This document shows, piece by piece, positions 52,173-61,451 of a stretch of DNA of 64,000 nt (its first letter is position 1; every line of letters starts with the position of its first letter). The position numbers and the translations under genes were made by a program. The notes beneath the pieces were generated by a model. The model was not told where the DNA came from. It did not search any database and saw only the letters and a list, made by a program, of their open reading frames with translations. The DNA lies in assembly GCF_034930985.1 (NCBI RefSeq), contig NZ_JAYGIM010000004.1:226143-290142 (forward strand), written 5' to 3'. The DNA comes from Arcicella lustrica. GTDB taxonomy: Bacteria; Bacteroidota; Bacteroidia; Cytophagales; Spirosomataceae.

Positions 52173-53348
52173 ATGAACGCATATATCGTAGCGGGCTATC
52201 GTACCGCTGTTGGAAAAGCCCCAAGAGGTGTTTTCCGTTTTACAAGACCCGATGATTTGGCAGCGGAAGTTATCAAACATTTGGTGGCACAAGTACCTGC
52301 TTTAGATCCTACTCGTGTAGATGATTTAATTGTAGGTAATGCCGTTCCAGAAGCAGAGCAAGGCATGCAAATTGCTCGCTACATCGCCCTTTTATCATTG
52401 CCACAAAATGTACCAGGTTTTACCATCAACCGTTATTGTGGTTCTGGTTTAGAAGCCATCGCTTTGGCTTCGGCTAAAATTCATTCGGGTTTGGCAGATT
52501 GTATCATTGCTGGCGGAGCTGAGTCTATGTCTTTAGTACCTACAACGGGTTACAAAATGGCATTGAATTTTGAAATTGCGCAGAAACATCCTGACTATTA
52601 TATCGGAATGGGTTTAACAGCCGAACAAGTACGTGAACAATTTAAGATTTCTCGTGAAGAGCAAGATGAATTTTCGGTAGCATCTCATACCAAAGCTTTG
52701 GCGGCCCAAGCAAATGGTTTGTTCAAAGATGAAATCGTACCAATTACAGTAAAAGAAACTTTTTTTGATGCTAATTCAGGCAAAAAGAAAACCCGTGAAT
52801 ATGTAGTTGATACCGACGAAGGTCCAAGAGCGGGGACAACAATGCAGGCTTTATCGAACCTAAAACCTGTTTTTGCTGCTGGCGGAACAGTAACGGCAGG
52901 TAATTCTTCCCAAACTTCAGACGGTGCAGCTTTTGTAATGGTGATGTCGGAAGCGATGGTAAAAGAATTAAATCTTGAACCGATTGCTCGTATGGTTACT
53001 TATACTACGGCTGGCGTTGAGCCTCGCATTATGGGTATTGGTCCAGTAGCGGCTATTCCTTTGGCTTTGAAAAAAGCAGGATTAAGTATCAACGATGTCG
53101 ACCAAATAGAATTGAACGAAGCCTTTGCGGCACAATCATTAGCAGTTATTAAAGAACTAGATTTAGATCGTTCAAAGATAAATGTTAATGGTGGAGCAAT
53201 TGCTTTGGGACATCCACTGGGTTGTTCAGGAGCAAAACTTTCGATACAATTATTTAATGAAATGCGTCGTAGAAATCAAAAGTACGGCATGGTATCAGCC
53301 TGTGTAGGTGGCGGACAAGGTGTTGCTGGTATTTATGAATTGTTGTAG
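52173..53348 (+). CDS. fadA: acetyl-CoA acyltransferase (3-ketoacyl-CoA thiolase)
   Basis: The thiolase fold has the nucleophile Cys89 (NRYCGSGLEAIA), the base His347 (GGAIALGHPLGCSGAK) and the second Cys377 (SACVGGGQG). It cleaves 3-ketoacyl-CoA to acetyl-CoA in the last step of beta-oxidation. It follows fadN on the same strand. The acyl-CoA dehydrogenase that often completes the operon (fadE) is not present; a terminator follows at once. Confidence 0.94.
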   Translation: MNAYIVAGYRTAVGKAPRGVFRFTRPDDLAAEVIKHLVAQVPALDPTRVDDLIVGNAVPEAEQGMQIARYIALLSLPQNVPGFTINRYCGSGLEAIALASAKIHSGLADCIIAGGAESMSLVPTTGYKMALNFEIAQKHPDYYIGMGLTAEQVREQFKISREEQDEFSVASHTKALAAQANGLFKDEIVPITVKETFFDANSGKKKTREYVVDTDEGPRAGTTMQALSNLKPVFAAGGTVTAGNSSQTSDGAAFVMVMSEAMVKELNLEPIARMVTYTTAGVEPRIMGIGPVAAIPLALKKAGLSINDVDQIELNEAFAAQSLAVIKELDLDRSKINVNGGAIALGHPLGCSGAKLSIQLFNEMRRRNQKYGMVSACVGGGQGVAGIYELL

Positions 53349-53368
53349 TTTAGGTTTACTAATCATAC

Positions 53369-53400
53369 AAAAAGGGTCGGTATTTACTGACCCTTTTTTT
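53369..53400 (+). terminator. Rho-independent terminator of fadA
   Basis: AAAAAGGGTC / GACCCTTTTT with a 10-base loop and extra T residues lies 21 bp after the fadA stop. Confidence 0.87.
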
Positions 53401-53451
53401 GTGGGCTAAAGAGTTTCCCCACTCAAAAATTGCGGTTTTTTTCGGTTTTTA

Positions 53452-53604
53452 TATACTAAAAGTATGTCTTTAGATACTAGAAGTATATCGAGAGATACTA
53501 ATTACAGCAAAAAAGTATCTCGTTAGATACTAAAAGAATATCACGAGATACTAAATACCGCAATTTCCCGCAAAAAAGATGCTCTCGACACTCTTTTAGT
53601 ATCT
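53452..53604. repeat. 21-bp repeat array, third sequence family, with inverted units
   Basis: Units based on GATACTAAAAGTATATCNNGA occur at 53452, 53473, 53494 and 53526. Spacings are 21, 21 and 32 bp. An inverted copy (TCTTTTAGTATCT) lies at 53592-53604. AGTATCT-CGTT-AGATACT (53514-53531) is a perfect palindrome inside the array. Sequence is unrelated to the other arrays. From 53605 to 53922 I see no gene or clear signal. Confidence 0.75.
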
Positions 53605-53922
53605 CCAGACATTCTTTTGGATAGTTTTAGCCCTGTTTTTGATGGTGGAAATATTTCTCAAAAATCACTCAAATAAGCGCTTGCCATTCATCCTTGAAAA
53701 TCACCAGTCGAAAGAAGTCGATTTTGGTATCCCCTATTCAAATTACCGTTTATCAATACCGCAAACCGACCATTGGTTTTTGCGTTGAAAGTATCAAGCC
53801 ATCTGCTAATTTTGATTCAACAATAAAGCAAAAAACATTTGTAAGTAATTAATAAACAACTGTTTAACCTCTTAATTTTAATTTAAAATAAAAATTTAAC
53901 CGTATCTAAACAAATAAAAACA

Positions 53923-54321
53923 ATGAGAACTTTAGCACAAATCATCGCCATTGCAACTTTAACAACTAGCTCAATTTTCGCAAATCCTATCGCAGGAGAA
54001 ACAAGTGTAAATGCCAACAAAGCGAACAATTTCGCCATCGGAATGTACCAAAGCGTTGGTACTTTAGATATGCACCTTACCTTAGATAAAATCGCTGGAA
54101 AGACAGTAAGTGTTTTAATTAAAGACAAAACTGGCAAAGTTATCCACACTGAAAAAATTGCCAAAAATGCTCGTTCATATCATGGAAAATTTGATTTACA
54201 AGAACTTAACGATGGTGCTTATACCATTGAAATAACAGATGGTACTGATACGATTACTCGTACAATCAATATCAATTCTGCAAAACCACAAGAGATTACT
54301 CGTACAATCGTAGTGGAATAA
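53923..54321 (+). CDS. small secreted beta-sandwich protein
   Basis: The 132-residue product has a signal peptide (about 1-20, ending SSIFA-N). A single Ig-like beta-sandwich follows (LTLDKIAGKTVSVLIKDKTGKVIHTEKIAKN, then GKFDLQELNDGAYTIEITDGTDTITRTININ). The pattern resembles the small secreted proteins of Bacteroidota whose fold is like a type IX sorting domain, but no cargo domain is present. The 20-bp terminator stem right after the gene suggests high expression. The function is unknown. Confidence 0.75.
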   Translation: MRTLAQIIAIATLTTSSIFANPIAGETSVNANKANNFAIGMYQSVGTLDMHLTLDKIAGKTVSVLIKDKTGKVIHTEKIAKNARSYHGKFDLQELNDGAYTIEITDGTDTITRTININSAKPQEITRTIVVE

Positions 54322-54339
54322 GCTATCATATAAAACTAT

Positions 54340-54383
54340 AAAAAGCGAAAGGCTGTCAGAATACTGACAGCCTTTCGCTTTTT
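54340..54383. terminator. very strong bidirectional terminator
   Basis: A perfect 20-bp stem (GCGAAAGGCTGTCAG core, A5/T5 ends) with a 4-base AATA loop lies between the small secreted protein and the convergent HD-domain gene, 19 bp after the first stop. Confidence 0.92.
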
Positions 54384-54418
54384 ATAGGAAGTTAAAATTT
54401 AATGCAACACAATGCTGC

Positions 54419-54994
54419 TTAATTCAATCGATAACCAATGTGTTTCCAAGCCATTTGTTTGTATTTTTCTAAAGATGGCTTTTCAAATTCTACTTCTTTT
54501 GCCTTATCGTCCCAATCTCTCATTCTAATGTATAAATCAAAAAGAGGCATTCTTTCAAATGATTTTGCATCCTCTTCTGTCATTACTCCACCTTGATACT
54601 CCAATGTTTTCTTACTGGCTTCCGAAAGTTTTTGGTAATAATCAGGATACTTGAAAGTTAAGTATCGTTTTGCTTCAACGTGATTTCTGACTAAAAGAGC
54701 AATTCTATTTGAAAAACCATTTTTGTACAGAAAATTAGCTCCCGCAATTTCATGTCTGATATTTCCTAAACCATTCATTTCATCACGATTTGGCAAAAAA
54801 TGTCCAATATCATGAAAGAAAGCCGCTAAAATTACTTCTTCATCATAGCCTTCTTCTTCTGCTAACATGGCAGCTTGAAAACTATGTTCTAGGATAGTTA
54901 ATGGTTCGCCGACGTATTCGTCGGCACCATTAATTTCATAAAGACCAAAGATTGAATCAAGTCTTTGACGGAGGATAGATTCAGAGATTGTCAT
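54419..54994 (-). CDS. PhnZ-like HD-domain mixed-valent di-iron oxygenase (phosphonate catabolism)
   Basis: The 191-residue protein is a complete HD-domain enzyme with ligands His37 (LEH), His61-Asp62 (FFHDIGH), His81 (RHEIAG), His105 (NHVEAKRYL) and Asp160 (MRDWDD). It also has His65, Lys109, and Tyr27 and Glu30 in DEYVGEP. In PhnZ the matching Tyr and Glu mark the oxygenase branch that splits the C-P bond of 1-hydroxy-2-aminoethylphosphonate. HD phosphohydrolases lack them. It is the third gene of a SusC-SusD-HD unit, 15 bp after SusD, so uptake and cleavage are produced together. The exact phosphonate is unknown, and no PhnY-type hydroxylase is in the window. Confidence 0.82.
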   Translation of the reverse strand: MTISESILRQRLDSIFGLYEINGADEYVGEPLTILEHSFQAAMLAEEEGYDEEVILAAFFHDIGHFLPNRDEMNGLGNIRHEIAGANFLYKNGFSNRIALLVRNHVEAKRYLTFKYPDYYQKLSEASKKTLEYQGGVMTEEDAKSFERMPLFDLYIRMRDWDDKAKEVEFEKPSLEKYKQMAWKHIGYRLN

Positions 54995-55009
54995 TGGTTG
55001 ATAGGTATT

Positions 55010-56488
55010 TTATTTAATTAACCACATTGCTGCGTTGATATTTTCGCCTTCAATTCCTACTCCAAACTGGCGAGTCAAGGCTTCTTTTAAATTATCAATA
55101 TTAGTCGATTGCTCAGATTGTGGATATCTAAAACGCAAAGGAATTTTTGTTCCGTTTCCTGTTCCAGCCCCAATCAAGAAACTTGGAATACCTGTTCTAC
55201 GCCAGTTGTAATAAGCTTCATAACCTGAATTCTGGAAGAAAGCGATATACTTTTGGCTCAAGATTTGTGTCAAACCTGTTGCATTATTTCCAGCATATTT
55301 TACAGAAGCTTGTGCTAAATAAGCTGTAGCATCTGAAATACCATAGAACGACATCGAAGCTTTTATACCACGTTCGTACCAATCTTGTGCATTACCAGTA
55401 ACCCAACCTTGATTTACTGCCTCAGCAATGTTGAAACACATTTCTGGATAAGATACCAAGAAAGTATTTTCGCCAGTGTATGAACTGTAATAACGCTTAC
55501 GGCTTTGGAATGAATACTCTCCACGACCAGCCTTTGATGACATATCTGCTAAATCTTCTCCAGAACTTGCACCAACATAAGCTTCAACATCTGTAGCTTT
55601 TAAGCCTTTTGCAATTTGTGCTTCAGCAGGTTCTGATACTACAAAAAGACGTGGGTCATTATTGTTTTTCAATAAGTCGATATAAGTTTTCGACATATTT
55701 TCACGAGTAGCGTTATTTCCTAAGTTATCAGGGTTACGTGGATATTTGTTGTTTACACTCCAAACATATTGTAAAGATTCTGATAAATCAGTCATTAATG
55801 GATATTTCGTTGGGTTAGCAATGATAGCTGCAAAATCTTGTTTTACTTTCAAATCTGCATCATCTGCTTTTTTACTTAAATGAATCAATACTCTTAATCT
55901 GAAAGTATTAACAGCTTTTTGCCATTTTCTTAAATCACCAGCATAATAAATATCTCCATCTAAAGATTTATCACCCGCAGTAATCAAAGTGGCTAAATCA
56001 TTATTTGATTCTTCTAACCATTTCAATACTTGAATGAATACTTCTTTCTGCGTATCATATTTTGGTTTATCAACCGTAATTCCTTTTAAAGCATCTTTTA
56101 CCGGTAAATCACCTACTCTTAAAGTCATGTTTGTGTAAGAGTAAGCTCTTAAAAACTTACCTAAAGCAGAATACGGATTCAAAGTTTTTGCACCACTTTT
56201 CAAAGCTTCTTCTTCTAATTTCACTACGTTTTTCAAAGTAGTAAATTGCAAAGAAGCATATTGCCAGTTGTACTCGTTTGTATCGTAATAGGCATAATTT
56301 GAACAATAGAACTGATTGTTACGCATGGTGCCATTCCAAGCACCTTCGTTCATTCCGTTCAAAACACTTCTTAAAATAATAGCAGAAGGTACGGAAGTTG
56401 GTAAGTTGGGGTTTTGCTCCAACAATTGGTAATCACTACAACTCGCTAAGAGTGTGATGATTAAGAATGATAAAATATATTTTTTCAT
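55010..56488 (-). CDS. SusD-like (SusD_2 type) outer-membrane lipoprotein
   Basis: The lipoprotein signal ends at Cys17 (LLASCSDYQLLEQNPNLP). The NPN-LPTSVPSAIILRSVLN opening, the LRAYSYTNMTLRVGDLPV helix and the closing FRYPQSEQSTNIDNLKEAL segment mark the SusD_2 branch (nutrient-binding outer-membrane lipoprotein). This is not the SusD of classic PULs. It is the lid partner of the SusC at 56556. With an oxygenase rather than glycoside hydrolases next to it, the cargo is probably not a polysaccharide. Confidence 0.9.
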   Translation of the reverse strand: MKKYILSFLIITLLASCSDYQLLEQNPNLPTSVPSAIILRSVLNGMNEGAWNGTMRNNQFYCSNYAYYDTNEYNWQYASLQFTTLKNVVKLEEEALKSGAKTLNPYSALGKFLRAYSYTNMTLRVGDLPVKDALKGITVDKPKYDTQKEVFIQVLKWLEESNNDLATLITAGDKSLDGDIYYAGDLRKWQKAVNTFRLRVLIHLSKKADDADLKVKQDFAAIIANPTKYPLMTDLSESLQYVWSVNNKYPRNPDNLGNNATRENMSKTYIDLLKNNNDPRLFVVSEPAEAQIAKGLKATDVEAYVGASSGEDLADMSSKAGRGEYSFQSRKRYYSSYTGENTFLVSYPEMCFNIAEAVNQGWVTGNAQDWYERGIKASMSFYGISDATAYLAQASVKYAGNNATGLTQILSQKYIAFFQNSGYEAYYNWRRTGIPSFLIGAGTGNGTKIPLRFRYPQSEQSTNIDNLKEALTRQFGVGIEGENINAAMWLIK

Positions 56489-56510
56489 GAGAATTTTTCG
56501 ATTGTATTCA

Positions 56511-56540
56511 TTCTCTTACTTTCCGAAAAAAGTAAGAGAA
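56511..56540 (-). promoter_or_regulatory. hairpin between SusC and SusD of the phosphonate locus
   Basis: A perfect 11-bp stem (TTCTCTTACTT / AAGTAAGAGAA) with an 8-base loop lies in the 67-bp gap, 22 nt before the SusD ATG. It has no T-run, like the hairpin in the PUL at 24618, and may set the ratio of the two proteins. Confidence 0.5.
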
Positions 56541-56555
56541 TTGTGCTAAATATGA

Positions 56556-59500
56556 TTAAAATACAATATTGATATTGATACCGTAACGTTTCATCGTTGG
56601 TGTTTGTAAACCTGAAGAAGCGTTCAAACCTGTGTATTGGTCTAAGTCAACACCATCATGCTTGCTGTCGATGAAGTAAAATAAATTACGACCAACCAAC
56701 GATACTGAAGCTTGTTTGATGAATGTTTTTCCTAAAATAGCTTGTGGTAAAGTATAACCTAATGTTACTTCACGCAATTTCGAGAACGTTTTGCTCATCA
56801 AGTTACCTTCAGCAGTTCCGTTATAACGGCTAATATAATCTTGTGCATAAGTTTTGATGGTATTTGGTGCAAATTTCAACTGAGTATAATTGTTAATTAA
56901 ACCAGTTTGTGCATCGTAAGTTGGAGTACCTTCTACAATCATTACGCCTTCGCCGATATAAGTTTTAATACCTTGCGCATCAAAATCACGTGCGATACCA
57001 AAAGCTCCTTCTGTAGTTTCGATATGACGACCACCACGGAATGTTTGCTTACGGATATAGTCTTCGATGATACCACCCACACGACCGTCAAATTGGAAAG
57101 ATAATGACCAGTTTTTATAATTTACTTTGTTGTTGATTCCCCAAACGTAATCTGGATTTGCATAACCAACTAATGAACCAGCATTGTTTTGAATTGGGCG
57201 ACCACCAGCATCATTGATGATTTGACCATCTGCTGTTCTTTGGAAAGTAGCTACATATACTTTATCAATTCTATCGCCGATATTGATAAACTGAGAACCT
57301 GAATTACCCCCAACAAAATAGTTTGAAGCCAATCTATCAATCTTAATCCCGTTTTCGTTATAAACTTCTTGTAACGTTTCTTTGAAAGTTGACCAGTTCA
57401 AGGCTACATCCCACGATAAATTATTACGTTTTAGCGGTGTTCCTTTTAAAGTAATTTCCCAACCTGTTTTCTTTGTTAAAATACCATTTACGATTGCAGA
57501 AGTATAACCAGTAGTCTGTGATAAGTCACGGCTAAAAATTCTTGGTCCATCATTTGAAGTAAAGTAAGTAACGTCAGCAGAGAAACGGTTTTTCAATAAA
57601 CTCAATTCTAAACCAGCTTCAATTTGCTCAGAAGTATTTGGTTTTAAAGATGGATTATTCAATTTATCAGAATATGTAGCACCAGGAAGAATATTGTAAG
57701 ATGGTCTGATTCCATAACCAACTGAGTTGGAATAGCTTGGTCCATCATAAGAAGAATTGTAACCCGAACCATAGTCTAATGGATAACTAGAACCAGGTGT
57801 TGCTCCAATTGTTGATTGTGTCAAACCATCTTTTACGTTAGCATAAGATGCACGGAATTTCAAGAATGATACTGCTTCTGGCATTTTCACATAATCCGAA
57901 ACAACTGTTGTTAAACCAAATGAAGGATAAAAGAAAGCGTTATTTCCTTTTGGTAAAGTTGAAAGACGGTCAAGACGACCCGTTGCAGATAAAGTAAATA
58001 AACCTTTATAAGTAAAGTCAGCTGAATAATAAGCACTTTGTACTTCCATGTCCGACAAATAACTGAATGCCTTGATTGGTCTCAAAGAGTTAGCAAAAGT
58101 ATAAACGCCTGGTGTATTCAAATAATCGGTAGTTACATAACTTGAGTTGTATTTGAAACTACGGATGTTACCACCTGCCCACACTTTTACGTCAAAATCA
58201 TTGGCAAATTTCTTGTCAAATTTCACTAAAACATCTGTGTTGTTTTCGAACAAAGTACGTTTGTCTTCACGGTAATCTCCTTTTGCTTCTTCACGACCAT
58301 AAACGGTTGCTGAGAAAGGGAATTTTTCTGAACGGAATATATCATACGTTGTAATTGAAGTACGACCAGTAATGCTAAAATTATTATTGATTTTATAATC
58401 TAAAGAAGCATATCCGTAAATATCATTTTTATAATGACTTCTCAACCATTCATAAGCCACAAAGTAAGGGTTGTTATAACGTTGATACTCAGCATAAATT
58501 TGTTGACTACCTTCTTTACCTGCTTGCCAGTAATTACGCATATCGTCAACGCTCCAGTCGGCACCACCCCAAATTACCATATTGTAAATCAATGAGTTTG
58601 GTCCATAATTTACGTCTGGAATATTAGGTGTAGATTGACGATTGTAGTTAAGGTTGGCGTCAAATGTTAATTTATCTGAAAATCTGTATTTCGTAGAAAT
58701 GTTGAAGTTAGCAGTATTTAGTTGTGTGTTAGGGACAATTCCTTTTTGGTAATTGTGTGATAATGAAAAACGAATATCCATTTTATCATTACTACTTGCT
58801 ACCGAAATATTGTTGTTCGTCAAAACAGCATCACGCAAAAAACGTGTAAGGTTGTTTGCTCCACGGGCAGTCCAAGGAGTAGGAATACGTTTTCCAGTTG
58901 CTGGATCGATAGGTGAATCGTATTGAGCGATTTTTTTCTGACCAGTTGGGTCAAATTTTGGTCCCCAAATATCATAGTCACCATCATTTTTTCCGCCGCC
59001 TCTACCATCTACGAACTCATAACTACCGTGGTCACCGGGGCCATAAAGGTCTTGTACTCTTGGTATGGTGTTGAAACCACTCTCAATCATGGTCGAAGAA
59101 TTGAACTCGACCGAGAAACCACGTTTATCTTTTGTGCCTTTTTTAGTTGTAATCAAAATAGCACCATTTTTTCCTCTAAAACCATAAAGAGCGGCAGCGT
59201 TAGCACCTTTCAATACAGAATATGTTTCAATGTCGTCAGCAGAAATATTCCAAGTATCCGAGTTGATAGGTACACCATCAACTACATACAAAATATCAGA
59301 ATTACCTCTTAACACTACATTTGGGCGACCTAATAATTCAGCTGATGGACCAACCGTTAACCCTGCTACTTTACCCGTTAAAGAGTTAATAGAGTTTGGC
59401 TCACGTGCTTTGATTAAATCTGCACCTTTTACTGTTTGGATTGAGTTTGAAACTGTTCTTCTTTCTTTAGAAATACCCAAAGCAGTAAAAACAACTTCAC

Positions 59501-59849
59501 CGATTTCCTTAGTATCTAACGCTAATACTACATTTACTACCGACTTAGCACCTACTTGTACTTCTTGAGCTGAATAACCAACAAATGAAAATTGTAAAGT
59601 AGCTGAAGATGAAGTAGCGATTTTGTACGTTCCATCTGCGTTTGTAGTCGTTCCTTTGTTAGAACCTTTAATTCTTACACTTGCTCCTGCTACGGGAGTG
59701 TTGTCTGCACTGTCTGTTACTTTACCCGTAACAATGCGTTCTTGGGCTTGCGTAACGAACGACAAGAAAAGAAACATCACTGCTAAGAACGTTGCGCTCT
59801 TAGTCAAGTTAAGGTTTCTTTTAAATTCAATTCGTAAAATGTTTTTCAT
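56556..59849 (-). CDS. SusC/RagA family TonB-dependent transporter (phosphonate locus)
   Basis: A long signal peptide is followed by a carboxypeptidase-like domain (IVTGKVTDSADNTPVAGASVRIKG). The TonB region is EIGEVVFTALGISKERR. The plug has the SusC signature GRPNVVLRGNSDILYVVDGVPINSDTW, and a large barrel ends in Phe (NINIVF). I use the ATG at 59849 because the signal peptide begins there; 59906 is the longest frame. It is the first gene of the SusC-SusD-PhnZ-like unit and would import the substrate. About 1,097 residues is normal. Confidence 0.93.
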   Translation of the reverse strand: MKNILRIEFKRNLNLTKSATFLAVMFLFLSFVTQAQERIVTGKVTDSADNTPVAGASVRIKGSNKGTTTNADGTYKIATSSSATLQFSFVGYSAQEVQVGAKSVVNVVLALDTKEIGEVVFTALGISKERRTVSNSIQTVKGADLIKAREPNSINSLTGKVAGLTVGPSAELLGRPNVVLRGNSDILYVVDGVPINSDTWNISADDIETYSVLKGANAAALYGFRGKNGAILITTKKGTKDKRGFSVEFNSSTMIESGFNTIPRVQDLYGPGDHGSYEFVDGRGGGKNDGDYDIWGPKFDPTGQKKIAQYDSPIDPATGKRIPTPWTARGANNLTRFLRDAVLTNNNISVASSNDKMDIRFSLSHNYQKGIVPNTQLNTANFNISTKYRFSDKLTFDANLNYNRQSTPNIPDVNYGPNSLIYNMVIWGGADWSVDDMRNYWQAGKEGSQQIYAEYQRYNNPYFVAYEWLRSHYKNDIYGYASLDYKINNNFSITGRTSITTYDIFRSEKFPFSATVYGREEAKGDYREDKRTLFENNTDVLVKFDKKFANDFDVKVWAGGNIRSFKYNSSYVTTDYLNTPGVYTFANSLRPIKAFSYLSDMEVQSAYYSADFTYKGLFTLSATGRLDRLSTLPKGNNAFFYPSFGLTTVVSDYVKMPEAVSFLKFRASYANVKDGLTQSTIGATPGSSYPLDYGSGYNSSYDGPSYSNSVGYGIRPSYNILPGATYSDKLNNPSLKPNTSEQIEAGLELSLLKNRFSADVTYFTSNDGPRIFSRDLSQTTGYTSAIVNGILTKKTGWEITLKGTPLKRNNLSWDVALNWSTFKETLQEVYNENGIKIDRLASNYFVGGNSGSQFINIGDRIDKVYVATFQRTADGQIINDAGGRPIQNNAGSLVGYANPDYVWGINNKVNYKNWSLSFQFDGRVGGIIEDYIRKQTFRGGRHIETTEGAFGIARDFDAQGIKTYIGEGVMIVEGTPTYDAQTGLINNYTQLKFAPNTIKTYAQDYISRYNGTAEGNLMSKTFSKLREVTLGYTLPQAILGKTFIKQASVSLVGRNLFYFIDSKHDGVDLDQYTGLNASSGLQTPTMKRYGININIVF

Positions 59850-60052
59850 GTTGATTGTGAGTAAGGTTTTTAATTCCTCGCAAAAGTATAACCTTGCTTT
59901 AACCACAACTTTAGCAGAACATTATCAATCCATGAACAATAAATGTGAATAAGTATCCCTTATCGGGATTAGTGTTAGGGGAATATTAGGGAAAGGTAAA
60001 ATGGCTATAGAAACTAAATCTTTGTCAGGGAAAGACACTTTCTAAATATAAA

Positions 60053-60095
60053 AATACCCACTAAAAAACGTAATCGCTACGCTTTAGTGGGTAAT
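60053..60095 (-). terminator. terminator of the AhpD-like gene
   Basis: TACCCACTAAA / TTTAGTGGGTA, an 11-bp perfect stem with a 17-base loop, is followed by TTTTTATA on the minus strand, 33 bp after the stop. Confidence 0.78.
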
Positions 60096-60127
60096 ATTTT
60101 TAAAATATCAATAAATGGCTTTGTTAT

Positions 60128-60670
60128 TTAATACTGAGCTTCGTAACCTACTAAAGCCATTTCCTGACCCATTTCTAAGTATTCTTCTTTTTTCTGTGGC
60201 GCCCAAGTACCAAGTCCGTCCACATAACGATTATACATACAAAATGCCGAAGCAATTAAAACCGTATCATGAATTTCACGATCTGTTGCTTGATGTTCAC
60301 GAGCTTTGGCGATGTCTTCAGGCAATACATTTTTTCCTCCTATTTGTACTTTGGTAGCAATATCTAATAAGGCTCTGAGTTTCGGAGAAATCGGTGTTGA
60401 AGCAAAGTTTTCTTTGATGTCGTCAATCAAACTTGCATCACAACCTAAATGTGCTACCGCTGCTGCTGCATGAGAAGTATGGCAAAAATGACAATCATTT
60501 AAATATGAAACGTGCGCAGCAATCAACTCACATTCTGCACTATTCAAACTTGAATCGCTACGAAGTAAAGCTTCTGCAAGATTTAATAAAGGAACAGCCG
60601 TTACTTTGCTGTAATCTAATAAGCCAGTAATTCCTGGCAAATTTGGGTTGGTAAGTGTTATATGTGCCAT
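60128..60670 (-). CDS. AhpD/carboxymuconolactone decarboxylase-like, peroxidase-related protein
   Basis: The 180-residue all-helical protein carries the AhpD-type core ECELIAAHVSYLNDCHFCHTSH, with the redox pair Cys60 and Cys63, His67 and Glu48. Such proteins reduce hydroperoxides or feed electrons to peroxidases. A second half-domain matches the peroxidase-related subgroup (IDDIKENFASTPISPKLRALLDIATKVQIG). It lies upstream of the SusC gene on the same strand but behind its own terminator. It may protect against oxidants made by the di-iron enzyme, which is inference. Confidence 0.86.
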   Translation of the reverse strand: MAHITLTNPNLPGITGLLDYSKVTAVPLLNLAEALLRSDSSLNSAECELIAAHVSYLNDCHFCHTSHAAAAVAHLGCDASLIDDIKENFASTPISPKLRALLDIATKVQIGGKNVLPEDIAKAREHQATDREIHDTVLIASAFCMYNRYVDGLGTWAPQKKEEYLEMGQEMALVGYEAQY

Positions 60671-60771
60671 TGTCTTAAATTCTTTGATTGATGGAAATTA
60701 AAAATCTGTCGCTATTTACATAGCAACAAACACCAAAGTTTCTGCCGAAACGATGGTAAAATCATTGAATA

Positions 60772-61317
60772 TTAAGACAATTCGGGAGGCGTAAAAAAGG
60801 AAGTACTGTAATCAGTAGGCAAATATGCTTTGTAAGCAAAAGTTTGAGCAACCTTACTCAATTCCGTCCATTGAGATTTAGCAAGGTGCATTTCATTGCT
60901 TTGAATGTAATTAACGGATAAAGATTTACAAAGCTCCAAGGCTTTTTTCAAAGGAGACTCTTTCTCTGAATGGTCACGAGCAAGAATTGTATTGATTTCA
61001 TCTGACAAAGAAGCAAATCGTTCTCTTGCCGATTGGTTGGTTTTAATTTTGGTAATTAAAGTATCATTTTCATAACGTTGTTCGATAACGTTATAAAATT
61101 CACCTTTATATTGAATCAAAGCTTCTGTAGGAGAAGTATTATGAAAATCTGCTGTGTAAGGCAATGAAATCGGAATTTTAACTTCCAAGAATTCATCGTT
61201 GGCTTCAAAAGGTGTTGCTTGAGCGTATTCTTTATCAAAACATATCAAAACTATCCCCGTACTGAACATATTGTACAGCAAAAGACAAAGAAGCGATATG
61301 CTAATGATTCTTTTCAA
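60772..61317 (-). CDS. exported protein of unknown function
   Basis: The 181-residue protein has an N-terminal hydrophobic helix (IISISLLCLLLYNMFSTGIVLIC), which may be a signal peptide or a membrane anchor. A soluble part follows with a beta-rich segment (LEVKIPISLPYTADF, GEFYNVIEQRYENDTLITKIK) and a helical stretch. It ends YSTSFFTPPELS. I do not recognise a named family. It lies 101 bp upstream of the AhpD-like gene on the same strand and is probably in the same unit. Confidence 0.7.
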   Translation of the reverse strand: MKRIISISLLCLLLYNMFSTGIVLICFDKEYAQATPFEANDEFLEVKIPISLPYTADFHNTSPTEALIQYKGEFYNVIEQRYENDTLITKIKTNQSARERFASLSDEINTILARDHSEKESPLKKALELCKSLSVNYIQSNEMHLAKSQWTELSKVAQTFAYKAYLPTDYSTSFFTPPELS

Positions 61318-61451
61318 GACTAATCAATTGATAATTACCCTCAAATTTATACATTTTTTTGAATATTATTCAGATTTTTTAGACTTAAATCAGCATTGCT
61401 TTTGAAACCCAGAACAATATTCAATTTTCGAGTTTCCAACATCAATAAAGC

